The notes under the pieces are model-generated. The model did not search any database. It was not told the DNA's origin and was given only the letters and a program-made list of their open reading frames with translations. The position numbers and the translations under genes are program-made. A stretch of 34,917 nt of DNA from Caballeronia sp. (GTDB lineage Bacteria > Pseudomonadota > Gammaproteobacteria > Burkholderiales > Burkholderiaceae): the NCBI RefSeq assembly GCF_028292365.1, contig NZ_JAQGMM010000258.1, forward strand, positions 1 to 34,917, given 5' to 3'. How positions within the stretch are numbered: position 1 is the first letter of the stretch; each line of letters begins with the position of its first letter. Below, one piece after another: positions 1 to 8,178 of the stretch.

Positions 1-221
1 GCGAATCTGAAAAATTCCAGAAGGATCCCTACTGGCGGGATAGTTTGCTGTTCTACGAATACTTTCATGGCGACAATGGCGCCGGCATCGGCGCCAGTCA
101 TCAAACGGGATGGACGGGTGTTGTTGCATGCCTGATCGAAATTTTTGGGAAGCTCGATCCCGAGAACTTTCTCGGGGGCGGGCGAAGAGCGGAATTTGGC
201 CGGGAGAAGGGACGAACGTAG
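1..221 (+). CDS. C-terminal fragment of an MGH1-like (GH63-type) glycosidase
   Basis: This is the last 72 codons of a gene that begins before the window, read from base 3 to a TAG stop. The peptide holds [23 protein letters not shown] followed closely by [10 protein letters not shown], the pattern found at the end of bacterial MGH1-like / GH63-type alpha-glucosidases, where the Gly-rich HQTGWTG segment closes the (alpha/alpha)6 barrel. I recognise the family from this tail only, so the substrate cannot be stated. These proteins usually act on oligosaccharides or glucosylglycerate-type compatible solutes. The gene converges on the chloride channel gene with about 37 bases between the two stops. 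The catalytic acids lie outside the window. Confidence 0.6.
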   Translation, partial: ESEKFQKDPYWRDSLLFYEYFHGDNGAGIGASHQTGWTGVVACLIEIFGKLDPENFLGGGRRAEFGREKGRT

Positions 222-258
222 GCGGTGGTTGCCACGGGAAAACCGGTTTTCAGAACCT

Positions 259-1569
259 TCATTTCTCCGCACTCCGGCCACTGCCCGATTGACGGCGAGC
301 GAGCGAATCATAAATCGGCGGGCAGCCCAGCATGATTGGGACAATCATTGCTGTGAAGCACGCCGCCAGCATCGGCAAAAGCAAGGTGAAACTGCCCGTC
401 AACTCCGTCACCAGAACAATGCCTGTTATTGGCGCGCGCACCACCGCCGTGAAGAACGCTGCCATGCCCACCGCGGCAAACGCGCTGGGATAAGCGGCGA
501 CGCCCGGGAACCAGTCAATGCAGATCCTCCCGAAGACGAGGCCCGTTTGCGCGCCCAGCACGAGCATCGGCGCAAACAGACCACCCGGCGTACCCGCTGC
601 GTATGACACGGCGCCGAGACCGAAGCGCACCAAAAACAAGAGCCCGATGGCGGAAAGCGCGCCCGTGTTAGCAAGCACTCTTTGCGTGATTAAATCGCCG
701 CCGCCGACCATGTCCGGTACGTACCACGCGAGCACTCCAACTGCGGCGCCGACAACCGCGGCCCGCGCTGTCTTCGGACAGCCCGCAAGCTGGTCGGACA
801 CAGCGAGCACCCAGAGTATCGTGCGGCAATAGGCAACACCCAGCAGCCCTGCGATCACGCCAAGCAGGAGGTGTGCTGGAAGCGTGCCGAACCCAAGGAG
901 CGGTTGCACAGCGAGTTGAAATTCCGCGCCGCCGCCATGCACCAGGCGAGCCACCGCGATGGCGCTGGCGGACGCGCCCAGCGCTGCGACGGCAGTGCGG
1001 GTGTCGAATCGCCGCGTCAGTTCTTCCAGAACGAATACAGCGCCGGCTATGGGCGCATCGAATGCCGTGGCAAGTCCCGCTCCGGCGCCTGCTGCCATCA
1101 AGACCATGCAGTCGTGTGAGTTGCGGCGAAAGCTCTTGCCGAGCACATGCGCGATGGCCGCTCCCATATGCACGCTGGGACCCTCACGTCCCAGCGCGAG
1201 TCCAGCGCCGATCGCGAGCACCCCGCCGATGAACTTCACCGGAATGAGCGACAGCCGCGCGGGCGGAAGGTCGCCATTGAGGATGGCTTCGACCTGTGGG
1301 ATGCCGCTGCCGCTCGCCTCTGGCGCGAAACGCCCGACAAGCCACGCGGCGAGCGCAGTCGACGCCGATGCGGCCAGCAGCACAATGACCAGACCGATAG
1401 CGTGCTCGGAGCGGGCCCAGGTAACGAGCACATCGCGCAATTGGTCCGCGCGCTCGAGCGAAAACCGAAAGAGCGTTCCCAGCAACCCGGAGGCTGCGCC
1501 AACGATCAGAGAAACGATCGCCAGCATTACCAGACCGTTCCGTTGCTCCCGGATCTCGTTACTGTTCAT
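259..1569 (-). CDS. clcA: ClC-family chloride/proton exchanger
   Basis: Inner-membrane ClC transporter of 436 aa that exchanges chloride for protons. Hallmarks seen: GSGIP at residues 87-91 (chloride site), GREGP at 127-131 carrying the external gating glutamate E129, the EE pair at 182-183 where E183 corresponds to the internal proton glutamate, GGLFAP further on, and a PIYDSL tyrosine motif near the C terminus. Both glutamates argue for a coupled exchanger, not a passive channel. No cytoplasmic CBS domains follow. The frame stays open upstream to about 1761, but the extra residues are Arg/Pro-rich with no membrane character. The ATG at 1569 was chosen because the first helix follows it directly. 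An ATG at 1617 is possible, and neither has a strong ribosome site. Physiologically it may help acid tolerance. Confidence 0.88.
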   Translation of the reverse strand: MNSNEIREQRNGLVMLAIVSLIVGAASGLLGTLFRFSLERADQLRDVLVTWARSEHAIGLVIVLLAASASTALAAWLVGRFAPEASGSGIPQVEAILNGDLPPARLSLIPVKFIGGVLAIGAGLALGREGPSVHMGAAIAHVLGKSFRRNSHDCMVLMAAGAGAGLATAFDAPIAGAVFVLEELTRRFDTRTAVAALGASASAIAVARLVHGGGAEFQLAVQPLLGFGTLPAHLLLGVIAGLLGVAYCRTILWVLAVSDQLAGCPKTARAAVVGAAVGVLAWYVPDMVGGGDLITQRVLANTGALSAIGLLFLVRFGLGAVSYAAGTPGGLFAPMLVLGAQTGLVFGRICIDWFPGVAAYPSAFAAVGMAAFFTAVVRAPITGIVLVTELTGSFTLLLPMLAACFTAMIVPIMLGCPPIYDSLARRQSGSGRSAEK

Positions 1570-1794
1570 ATTGGAGCACGCCCGATAGGGACTCAGCGCA
1601 ACGATCGTATGTTGCATGAAGCGAGCCTGTGACTGCTGCCATCGCAACAGCGAGACCCGGCGAGCAGAGCAGCCGGGCAATGCGGGGCAGGGACCAGGAG
1701 GATCGCGACGGGACGGTCGTGCGTTGCTTCGGCGTTGCAGCCGTATTTCGCATTTTCTCAACCAGACAGAGCTGGACCCGTTCCCACGAATAAA

Positions 1795-2193
1795 CTAGGA
1801 CGGCGTGCACGCGCCGAACAGTACAAACACGTTTTCGTGGCTGACAAGCGTTGTCGATATGGCGCCCGTCTTCGTGTCCAGAGCAATACCCCACGCGTAG
1901 CCCAATTCCGTACCCTCAAGAAGCAGTTGGCCTTCGCCTGATTCCATAAAGCGAATCTCGGTGGTGCGCTGCGGCCCAGCAACGAGTTTCTTCGCGAAAT
2001 TGATACGGATGAATTGCGGTGCACCGAGTACGCCCGGCAGCGTTCGATAGCAAACCTCGCCGACATCGCAGAAGTGCGCGTCGATGGTGGCGCACAAGAG
2101 CGGTTTGCTGCCGTCGAAGTCCGCGGCGAGCACCCATGAGGGCGTCGAGCAAACAAGGACCACAAGTGCGGTTGCTCGTAATGTCTTCAGCAT
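1795..2193 (-). CDS. Small exported protein, ADFDGSKP family, copy 1
   Basis: A 132-aa protein with a Sec signal peptide (MLKTLRATALVVLVCSTPSW then VLA) cut before ADFDGSKP. I do not recognise a named domain. The mature part has four cysteines (in LLCATIDAHFC, EVCYR and FGAC) that probably form disulphides in the periplasm. The start is supported by AGGAG six bases before the ATG. It is clearly paralogous to the gene at 17760-18158: ADFDGSKPL-CAT-DAH-CD-GE-C, PQF-RI-FA, RFM/VxxGxxQLLLxGTELGYAW and a final FG-C all align. It follows the glycine-zipper gene at 2292-2798 on the same strand, the same pair order as in the second copy, so the two proteins probably work together. Confidence 0.75.
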   Translation of the reverse strand: MLKTLRATALVVLVCSTPSWVLAADFDGSKPLLCATIDAHFCDVGEVCYRTLPGVLGAPQFIRINFAKKLVAGPQRTTEIRFMESGEGQLLLEGTELGYAWGIALDTKTGAISTTLVSHENVFVLFGACTPS

Positions 2194-2291
2194 GGTGGCT
2201 CCTGCTGCCTGTCGTGATCCAGCGAGCGAACAAGCGGGTGATGGATCCGGTGACCGACGCGCGGGTGGGGCTGACAAATGCTTGTTCGAGG

Positions 2292-2798
2292 TTATTCGAC
2301 TGTGTAGCCACGCCCCGTCATACATGCCGCGACTGCGCGGTTGTATGTCGAAAGCTGACTCGACGCCTGCTGCTGCATGCCTTGCTGCTGCGTGGCCTCT
2401 TGCTGTTGTTCGCGCCGCATCCGCATGCCGCTTCCCATCGTGCCGACAAGCGCGCCGATTCCCGCTCCCTCGCCCCAGTGGCCGCCCGCCGCACCGCCAA
2501 TCAGTGTGCCGAACAACGCGCCGCCCGCGGCGCCGCGGAACAACCGTCCGCTCTGTTGCTGTGGAGGCGGACTGCTGGCCATCTGCTCGGCGAGCGCGAC
2601 AGGATTCACCCCGGTGGTTTGTTGCGCCCACGCATTGCATTCCGAAGTATCAGTTTGCTGACGCTCCCAACTCTGGCCGCGAGCGGGATAAATGATGGGC
2701 TGCTGCGCCTGTGCTGCACATACGGGCGAGAGCATCGCCAAGCCGATCCAGTATCGAACAATTCGTTGCATTCCAGCGCTTCGAATGCGGTTGAGCAT
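2292..2798 (-). CDS. Glycine-zipper exported protein, copy 1
   Basis: A 168-aa protein with a signal peptide ending near AQA before QQPIIYPARGQS. A central segment rich in spaced glycines (GGALFGTLIGGAAGG and GAGIGALVGTMGSG) is a glycine zipper, a motif of proteins that pack or insert in the envelope. A Gln-rich stretch and the closing STYNRAVAACMTGRGY follow. Two cysteines (ECNAWA and ACMTG) are kept in the paralogue at 17251-17727. The ATG at 2798 was chosen because GGGAG lies seven bases upstream. The alternative ATG at 2771 lacks such a site. The palindromic promoter at 2865-2913 points at this gene, with a predicted 5' leader of about 60 bases. Precise function unknown. Confidence 0.78.
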   Translation of the reverse strand: MLNRIRSAGMQRIVRYWIGLAMLSPVCAAQAQQPIIYPARGQSWERQQTDTSECNAWAQQTTGVNPVALAEQMASSPPPQQQSGRLFRGAAGGALFGTLIGGAAGGHWGEGAGIGALVGTMGSGMRMRREQQQEATQQQGMQQQASSQLSTYNRAVAACMTGRGYTVE

Positions 2799-2864
2799 GA
2801 CGGACTCCCATTGGCAACGCGTGAGCGGGCCAGAAACCTGCCAGCTGCTCTGATTAGATGAACC

Positions 2865-2913
2865 AATATAGGTGATTGGGTCAGCCAAAGACAATTGGAC
2901 TTTGGTCCCATAG
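2865..2913 (-). promoter_or_regulatory. Palindromic box A with -10, driving the 2798-1795 gene pair
   Basis: Read on the minus strand, the box at 2892-2913 has left arm CTATGGGACC, spacer AA and right arm AGTCCAATTG. Its centre is 2902.5. The hexamer TATATT (2865-2870) is centred 35 bp downstream and matches the sigma-70 -10 at five of six bases. Predicted transcription start is near 2858, about 60 bases before the ATG at 2798. It is one of eight such promoters in the window. The geometry is read directly; the activator role is inferred. Confidence 0.7.
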
Positions 2914-2952
2914 GCGGCTGATGCGCACGCCGAGCGGCGCCTGCCACGTTGA

Positions 2953-3960
2953 TCAGCTGGATTCAGGCCGGACCTTGCCCCGAAACACCCAGTACACGCC
3001 GGCGGTATAGATCGCGATTACGGGCAGCACGACCACGCCTCCGTAGAACAGGAACTGCAGCGACGCCTCTGGCGCCGCGGCGCTGCCCACGGTGATGGAA
3101 TAGGGGACCATGTACGGCCAGAACATCACGCCGAGGGTCAGGTAGGAGGTCAGCACGAACAACACCGTCAGCGCAAACGCCAATCCGTCGCGACGCGTCC
3201 GGGCGCCCATGGCGACGCCGCCCAAGGCCGCGATTGCGGCGACTGGGAAAACGATTCCCCAAGGACGATCACGCAGGTGGCTCTGCGCCACAGCGCCCGC
3301 ATCGATGGTCAGCGACACGGTGAAAGCCAGCCCCAACATGACGAATACGATCGCGGCGAGCCAGCCAATGCGCTTGTAAGCCCAGTCCCGCAACTCGCCC
3401 TCGCTCTTGAGGACAATCCAGCCCGCGCCGAGCAGCGCATAGCCGAACACCAGGCCGATACCCGTCAGCACCGAAAACGGACGCAACCACTCGAACGACG
3501 TGCCTGCAAACTGTTCGTTCACCACCGGGATGCCGCGCATCAGCGCGCCCACCGCCGCGCCCTGGACGAAGGCGACCACGGTCGAGCCGAGGAAGAAGCC
3601 CGCGTCCCAGAGCCAGCGCATCCGCACGCTGCGGTAGCGGAACTCGAATGCGATGCCGCGAAAGATCAGGCCGACGAGCAGCAGCAGTATCGGCAGGTAG
3701 AAGGCGCCCATGAACACCGCATAGACGACCGGGAAGGTCGCGAACAGACCCGCACCGACGACAACCAGCCAGGTCTCGTTGCCATCCCAGAAAGGCGCGA
3801 TGGTGTTCATCATGCGCAGCCTCTGGTCTTCGTCAACCGTGCTGCCGAACAGGATGCCGACGCCGAGGTCCAGGCCGTCCAGTATCACGTAGACCAGGAT
3901 GGAGATCGCGATGACGGCGGCCCAAAAGAGCGCCAGGTTGCTGGGTTGCAGCGCGCTCAT
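2953..3960 (-). CDS. cydB: Cytochrome bd-type (cyanide-insensitive) quinol oxidase subunit II
   Basis: A 335-aa inner-membrane protein of the CydB/CioB family. The N-terminal helix contains VYVILDGLDLGVG, the signature GxDLGVG region of subunit II, followed by MMNTIAPFWDGNETWLV, the conserved WDGNE(T/V)WLV segment. About eight more hydrophobic helices follow. With CydA it forms the quinol oxidase that reduces oxygen to water at low oxygen tension or when haem-copper oxidases are inhibited. The ATG overlaps the stop of cydA by four bases (ATGA), so the two are translationally coupled. No small CydX-like frame is obvious between its stop and the next gene. Identification is secure. Confidence 0.95.
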   Translation of the reverse strand: MSALQPSNLALFWAAVIAISILVYVILDGLDLGVGILFGSTVDEDQRLRMMNTIAPFWDGNETWLVVVGAGLFATFPVVYAVFMGAFYLPILLLLVGLIFRGIAFEFRYRSVRMRWLWDAGFFLGSTVVAFVQGAAVGALMRGIPVVNEQFAGTSFEWLRPFSVLTGIGLVFGYALLGAGWIVLKSEGELRDWAYKRIGWLAAIVFVMLGLAFTVSLTIDAGAVAQSHLRDRPWGIVFPVAAIAALGGVAMGARTRRDGLAFALTVLFVLTSYLTLGVMFWPYMVPYSITVGSAAAPEASLQFLFYGGVVVLPVIAIYTAGVYWVFRGKVRPESS

Positions 3961-5366
3961 CGCTTGCTCCCGGCATCGGCGTCGGCCGCCGGCCCGGTGC
4001 GCGCGGCAATGGCCAGTGGCCGGCTGGCCGTAACGTTGTCTGTCGCCTTGGCTTCACCGCGGGGCCCATCGCGCAACAGCTTGTAGATGTAGTAGATGCC
4101 GAACGAGACGAAGAGCCAGTAGACGACGATGTAGACGATCAGCGAGCTCAGCACATCGTTCGTGGTCAGCGCCGGTGTGAGCGCGTCCCGGGTGCGCAGC
4201 AAGCCGTACACCACCCAGGGTTGGCGACCGACCTCCGCGGTATACCAGCCGGTCAGGATCGCGATGAAGCCGGTCGGGAACGACAGGAAAGTGCCCCAGA
4301 GAAACCAGCGCGACGATTCCAGTTTGCCGCACCAGCGCAGCAGATTGCCGAGCCACGAAACGGCCAGCATGATGAGGCCCATGCCGACCATCAGGCGGAA
4401 AGCAAAGAACGGAATCAGCACCGGCGGCCGGTCTTCGCGAGGGAAGGACTCCAGCCCGACTTCGGCCGCGGTGAAGTTCCCGGACGCGATGAAGCTGCCC
4501 AGCTTGGGCACCGTGATGGCGAGCAGGTTGCGCTCGTTCGTTTCATCGGGGATGGCGATCAGCACCTCTCTCGCCGGTTGCTCGTTCTTCCAGCGCGCCT
4601 CGATCGCTGCGAACTTGGCTGGCTGGTGCTTCAGCACGTACTCGCCGGTCAGGTGTCCGAAGAACAGCTGGATGGGTATCACTATCGCCACTAGCGCCAG
4701 GCCCCAGTGGAGCATGACGCGCGCTTCGTCGCGATGTACACCGCGCAAGAGATACCAGGCGCCGGTGGCTGCCACGCACATCGCGCTGGTCAGGAAGGCA
4801 GCGAGCAGCATGTGCGGCCAGCGCACCATCTGCACCGGGCCGAGCACGATCTGCATCCAGTCGGCGGGAATGATCTTGCCGTTCGCGATCGTGTGGCCGA
4901 CCGGCACCTGCATCCAGCTGTTGTTGGCGAGAATCCAGAATGACGAGAACATCGTGCCCAGCGACACCATGCAGCAGGAAAAGAAGTAGAACCGCGGCGA
5001 CACGCGATCGCGCCCGAGCAGCAACACACCGAAGAAGCTAGCCTCGAGCATGAAAGCCGTGAAGGTCTCATAGCCCAGCAATGGGCCCTGGATGGGCCCC
5101 GTCTTCACCGCCAGCACACCCCAGTTGGTGCCGAACTGGAAGGCCATCACGATTCCTGTGACCACGCCCATGCCGAACGATACGGCGAAGATCGGCAGCC
5201 AGAAATCGAACACCCTGCGGTACAGCGCGTTGCCGGTCGCGAGCCGCGCGCCCTCGATCGTCGCCAGCCACGCCGCCAACCCGATGGTGAAGGCCGGGAA
5301 GATGATGTGAAAGCTGATCACGAAACCGAACTGGATACGCGAGAGGATGAGAGGGTCGAGTTCCAT
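3957..5366 (-). CDS. cydA: Cytochrome bd-type (cyanide-insensitive) quinol oxidase subunit I
   Basis: A 469-aa CydA/CioA family protein carrying the haems of the bd oxidase. H20 in FGFVISFHIIFPAF matches the conserved N-terminal haem-ligand histidine. The ETFTAFMLEASFFG helix keeps the conserved glutamates. RWPHMLLAAFLTSAM holds the haem b558 histidine region, and EVGRQPWVVYGLLRT is the usual GRQPW motif in the form typical of CIO enzymes. The length is short against the 520-aa E. coli protein because the long Q-loop is missing, again as in cyanide-insensitive oxidases. GGGGAGC precedes the ATG by about six bases. The GMC remnant lies immediately upstream on the same strand, so the cydA promoter must be inside or beyond that remnant. 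I saw no clear FNR/ANR box there. Confidence 0.95.
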   Translation of the reverse strand: MELDPLILSRIQFGFVISFHIIFPAFTIGLAAWLATIEGARLATGNALYRRVFDFWLPIFAVSFGMGVVTGIVMAFQFGTNWGVLAVKTGPIQGPLLGYETFTAFMLEASFFGVLLLGRDRVSPRFYFFSCCMVSLGTMFSSFWILANNSWMQVPVGHTIANGKIIPADWMQIVLGPVQMVRWPHMLLAAFLTSAMCVAATGAWYLLRGVHRDEARVMLHWGLALVAIVIPIQLFFGHLTGEYVLKHQPAKFAAIEARWKNEQPAREVLIAIPDETNERNLLAITVPKLGSFIASGNFTAAEVGLESFPREDRPPVLIPFFAFRLMVGMGLIMLAVSWLGNLLRWCGKLESSRWFLWGTFLSFPTGFIAILTGWYTAEVGRQPWVVYGLLRTRDALTPALTTNDVLSSLIVYIVVYWLFVSFGIYYIYKLLRDGPRGEAKATDNVTASRPLAIAARTGPAADADAGSKR

Positions 5367-5379
5367 GCGTGCTCCCCGC

Positions 5380-5627
5380 TCAGGCGGCCGCGCCGTTTAA
5401 GATCATATCCGCCGTCTTTCGGGATCGTTGATGGTCGGGCCGTTGGCGTGGTCGCCAGTCAGCGCAGGCATGAGCGAGGCGTCGATCACGCGCAGGCCCT
5501 GCATTTCGCGCACCCGAAGCTGCGGGTCCACCATCGCGATCTCGTCGTTGCCTATCTCGGAACCACCCATGGGCTGGTAGACGGCGTTGCGGTCCTGTAG
5601 TTTGCCATTCGCGATCCAGCCTCGCAT
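5380..5627 (-). pseudogene. C-terminal remnant of a GMC-family oxidoreductase, frameshifted
   Basis: On the minus strand, about 70 residues read IAMVDPQLRVREMQGLRVID then ASLMPALTGDHANGPTI. This is the end of the FAD-dependent GMC family (choline or alcohol dehydrogenases: VDPQLRV-GLRVIDASVMP-NTNAPTI). Right after DPE the frame falls into a stop (ERRRI*), while the next frame continues EKTADMILNGAAA to a stop at 5380. EKTADMI is the standard GMC ending, so one base appears lost in the GAAAGAC at about 5415. The FAD-binding and catalytic parts are absent. It lies 13 bases before cydA. It is a decayed gene and not expected to make an enzyme. Confidence 0.7.
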
Positions 5628-5663
5628 TGTTCGCCGCGTTACACCCCGCGCGTGTCTCGCCCT

Positions 5664-6470
5664 CTATGGCGTCGGCACGATACGGTAATAGACGCCGTTC
5701 GCTCCGTATGCGGGGCGAAACCAGGTATTTCCGCATAGATAATAGGTCCCGCCCGGTACCTTTGGCGAAATGCACCCCGCTGGAAGCGTGGCGTAGATTG
5801 CACCCATTGCGAACGTTCCGTTCACAGGTGTCGGCGCTGGATAGGCAACTGGAAGCGGTGCCGCGCTGGTGGCGCCAGCCACTACTCCGGCGTTGTATGC
5901 GTTAGCAGTGGCAGCGGCTGTGTTCGCGTTGGCTATCGCGGCACCCGCTGCAACGCCGACTACGGCGCCCGCTGCCGCGGCGCCTGCGGTCGACCAGCCA
6001 CCACAGTTATAACAACTGGCGCCATACGCGTTGACCGTTGTCGGCGGATGATAGGCGGGATACCTTGCACCGTAGTAGGGGCTGTGATAGGCCGTTGCAC
6101 CGGATGCGCTGGTGTAACTCGTATAGCCCGATCCTTGCGCATGGTACGCGGACCCTCCATAGGTGTTCTGTGCGCTCGTGCCTTGCCCATAGGTGTGAGT
6201 TGCGGTCGACCCGTATCGATTGGTCGCGGTCGTCTGGTTGGATCCCGCCTGGTGACTTGCGGTGCCCCCGTAGCGTCCTGTTGCGGTGGTTCCCTGGCCG
6301 TAGGTCTTCGTTTCGCTGCCGCCCATTGAATCCGAACGTGTCATTGACTCGGACCCTGGCACATGCGATGTCATACCGCCGTAAGAGTTGGCGTGTGACC
6401 AGGCACATGCGGGACCTGAAGCTGTTGCAAGCAGAATGAGCCCGGTGGGGAAAATGAGAATGTGTTTCAC
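5664..6470 (-). CDS. Secreted YG/ST-rich repeat protein of unknown function
   Basis: A 268-aa protein starting with GTG at 6470, supported by AGAGG six bases upstream. A signal peptide ends at ACA before WSHANSYGG. The first half is a low-complexity run of loose 12- to 15-residue repeats built on YGG/YGQGT/RYGSTAT with many Thr, Ser, Gln and His. A Tyr/Pro segment (YYGARYPAYHPP), a CYNC motif, an Ala/Gly-rich hydrophobic stretch and a compact tail with GCISP, YYLCGNTWF and AYGANGVYYRIV follow. The tail looks like a small folded disulphide domain. Similar Tyr/Gly repeats occur in the large protein at 10563-13073. It is the third gene of an apparent operon, 15 bases after the DUF2092 gene. Likely surface or periplasmic; no function claimed. 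Confidence 0.72.
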   Translation of the reverse strand: MKHILIFPTGLILLATASGPACAWSHANSYGGMTSHVPGSESMTRSDSMGGSETKTYGQGTTATGRYGGTASHQAGSNQTTATNRYGSTATHTYGQGTSAQNTYGGSAYHAQGSGYTSYTSASGATAYHSPYYGARYPAYHPPTTVNAYGASCYNCGGWSTAGAAAAGAVVGVAAGAAIANANTAAATANAYNAGVVAGATSAAPLPVAYPAPTPVNGTFAMGAIYATLPAGCISPKVPGGTYYLCGNTWFRPAYGANGVYYRIVPTP

Positions 6471-6485
6471 GAGTACCTCTTCCGT

Positions 6486-7352
6486 TCACTGGACTTGTAC
6501 AGTTCCTTTTCCGTTTTCCGGCGCCGGACGCATTTGCGTAGGATCCATAGGCTCCGGCCGTTCAAACGGGATTCGCCTGGCTCCATTGTCATTGCTGGAC
6601 ACCAGCGGGTCAGAGGGGAAATCTGCACCAATGGCCCAGTTGGAAAGTTCGAGTACGTGGCGCAACCGGACGGGATCGTTCAAGTAAATTGCATAGATCC
6701 GGCGAGGGAGATTATCAACTTGGCCGATCCAGATTTGCACGAATACGTCGCCGGTGACATACGCCACGATGTCCGTAGTCGTATCGCCCACTACTCCCGA
6801 TTGGCCGACGTAAAACGCCGTTTTCAATCCCTTTGCAATGTCAGCGTAGGGGTCGGCGACAATGACGTCGGCAAAAGGAAAGTAGATGGATGCGGTGTCA
6901 TAAGCTGCCTTCAACGTGGCGTCGATCGTCGTTGGTGCGTTGGCAGAAGCAATGAGATTTTGCCCTGGCTCGTAAGCCACCATCGTCTTGCCATCGTAGT
7001 AGAACTCGGAACTCGGCCCGTCGCCCACTGTGATTACTTTCAGTTTGTCCGGTCGTTGCACCATCACTTCCGATCTCGTTGAGTAGATAAGAGGAGGTCC
7101 CAGCCGGCTCGGACTTTCATAAGAGACAACGGCAGTGAAGGCCATGGATTGCGCCGATGCAAGCACCGCGCTTGACGCTTTTAGTATGGCGATTGCGCGG
7201 GGCTCGAGCCCGGGCTGAAAATCCATTGATTTTGCGGCGGTTGGCGCTTTCGACGATGTGTGATGGGCCTGCTGTGCGCCGACGGCTTGAGCGACGAGCG
7301 CCAACGCTGCAACGACGATAAATTTCGTGTACCTCGAATACCCATAGCGCAT
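6486..7352 (-). CDS. DUF2092 family predicted periplasmic protein
   Basis: A 288-aa protein with a signal peptide ending at VGA before QQAHHTSS. The body matches DUF2092: an N-terminal AIAILKASSAVLASAQSMAF, then RSEVMVQRPDKLKVIT, EFYYDGKTMVAYEP, ATLKAAYDTASIYFPFADVI and a C-terminal VDNLPRRIYAIYLNDP. The family is thought to have a LolA/LppX-like half-barrel fold that could carry a lipid or other hydrophobic ligand. That role is inferred from fold similarity only. GAGG lies six bases before the ATG. It sits 50 bases after the gene at 7403-7702 and 15 bases before the YG-rich gene, so all three probably form one transcript from promoter B. Confidence 0.82.
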   Translation of the reverse strand: MRYGYSRYTKFIVVAALALVAQAVGAQQAHHTSSKAPTAAKSMDFQPGLEPRAIAILKASSAVLASAQSMAFTAVVSYESPSRLGPPLIYSTRSEVMVQRPDKLKVITVGDGPSSEFYYDGKTMVAYEPGQNLIASANAPTTIDATLKAAYDTASIYFPFADVIVADPYADIAKGLKTAFYVGQSGVVGDTTTDIVAYVTGDVFVQIWIGQVDNLPRRIYAIYLNDPVRLRHVLELSNWAIGADFPSDPLVSSNDNGARRIPFERPEPMDPTQMRPAPENGKGTVQVQ

Positions 7353-7402
7353 TGCAGCCTCAGCATTGTTCGTTCGAGCGTCTTACTACGGCCGAAGTGT
7401 CG

Positions 7403-7702
7403 TCACGGCATCATGCCGCACTCGAACATCTTGTTGGCTACCGGGGCGGCGACTCTATCGATGAAAGCCGCGCGCATTTGTGCATTGGCTCGTAGCATCT
7501 GCACCGCTTCCTGTTCCCGTTGCGGCTTTGGGCGGCCCTGCTGCGCGGTTTTTTCCGCCCACAGTTGCTCACAGGAGGATTGCTGGTACTTTTGGATGAC
7601 CTTGTCGGCGACGGCATCCACAACGGGAAATTGTGCGAGCGCCGCACGTGAGCAGAGAAGCGCAGCCACGACGGCGAAACTCAACAGACGCTTTGTCATC
7701 AT
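7403..7702 (-). CDS. Small exported protein with CxxL...C pair, unknown function
   Basis: About 99 aa: a signal peptide (MMTKRLLSFAVVAALLCSRA, cut after ALA) and a short mature protein beginning QFPVVDAVADKVIQKYQQSSC. Two mature cysteines, in SSCEQLW and FECGMMP at the very end, could form one disulphide. The middle is charged and helical (REQEAVQMLRANAQMRAAFIDRV). I do not recognise a named family. The start could be either of two adjacent ATGs (7702 or 7699); a GAG-type site is better placed for the second. The frame opens further upstream to 7750, but that would bury the signal peptide. It is the first gene after promoter B and leads the probable operon with DUF2092 and the YG-rich protein. 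Confidence 0.65.
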   Translation of the reverse strand: MMTKRLLSFAVVAALLCSRAALAQFPVVDAVADKVIQKYQQSSCEQLWAEKTAQQGRPKPQREQEAVQMLRANAQMRAAFIDRVAAPVANKMFECGMMP

Positions 7703-7829
7703 GATCTCGATGAGAAGTAGTATCGATGGGGCCGGAGCTTGCAGCCTCAACGCTGATTCCGGTTCAGGGCGGTCTTCACCTGCTCAACATACGGTCTCAG
7801 TCAAGAGGCCACACCAGGACATTGAGTTC

Positions 7830-7877
7830 AGCTTACGGGAATAGGCTAACGTCGCCTATGGGACCTTGGTCCAACGG
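7830..7877 (-). promoter_or_regulatory. Palindromic box B with -10, driving the 7702-5664 operon
   Basis: The box at 7856-7877 reads, on the plus strand, left arm CTATGGGACC, spacer TT, right arm GGTCCAACGG, centre 7866.5. On the minus strand the hexamer TAAGCT (7830-7835) is centred 34 bp downstream. Predicted start is near 7823, leaving a leader of about 120 bases to the ATG at 7702. It lies just past the stop of the gene at 7894-8178, so it cannot serve that gene. Confidence 0.6.
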
Positions 7878-7893
7878 CAAGTCGGGCAGGGCG

Positions 7894-8178
7894 TTAATTG
7901 CAACCCTGATTGGCAGCGGTTCTGACACAGGTTTTCCCGCTGGGACTGGTGTACACGCCTTTTCCATTCTTGGATTTAGACTTTCCGCCGTTGCTGGTTT
8001 GTGCGGTTGTCACGCCGTTTTGATTTTTGTTTGCCGTCCAGGCAGTGCCGCGATTAGGGTTATAGCCAGCCGCCGCCTGCCCGTTGTTGCATACTTCGCG
8101 ACCCGTTGCGGTGGTCCTGCACTCTGCAAACGCGTGGATCGAAAAGCCAAGGCATGCAATTGCAATAAGAGTTTTCAT
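7894..8178 (-). CDS. Small secreted Cys-containing protein, unknown function
   Basis: A 94-aa protein with a clear signal peptide (MKTLIAIACLGFSIHAFA) and a mature part of about 76 residues starting ECRTTATGREVCNNG. Four mature cysteines (ECR, EVC, KTC and QGC) suggest two disulphides. Between them is an Asn/Gly/Lys-rich stretch (NGGKSKSKNGKG) that looks flexible. The start has AGGGGAA six bases upstream. No named domain is recognised. It stands alone on the minus strand with a long upstream region holding box C, which points at it. Confidence 0.68.
   Translation of the reverse strand: MKTLIAIACLGFSIHAFAECRTTATGREVCNNGQAAAGYNPNRGTAWTANKNQNGVTTAQTSNGGKSKSKNGKGVYTSPSGKTCVRTAANQGCN

Noticed and set aside
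238-251. Perfect 14-bp palindrome GAAAACCGGTTTTC between the glycosidase tail and clcA
   Set aside because: It lies between convergent stops and could be a weak bidirectional terminator, but the stem is A/T only with a CCGG loop and no convincing U-tract, so I did not call it.
3277-4086. 269-codon open frame antisense to cydB
   Set aside because: Composition is Arg/Gln/Glu/His-rich with no start signal; it mirrors cydB codons.
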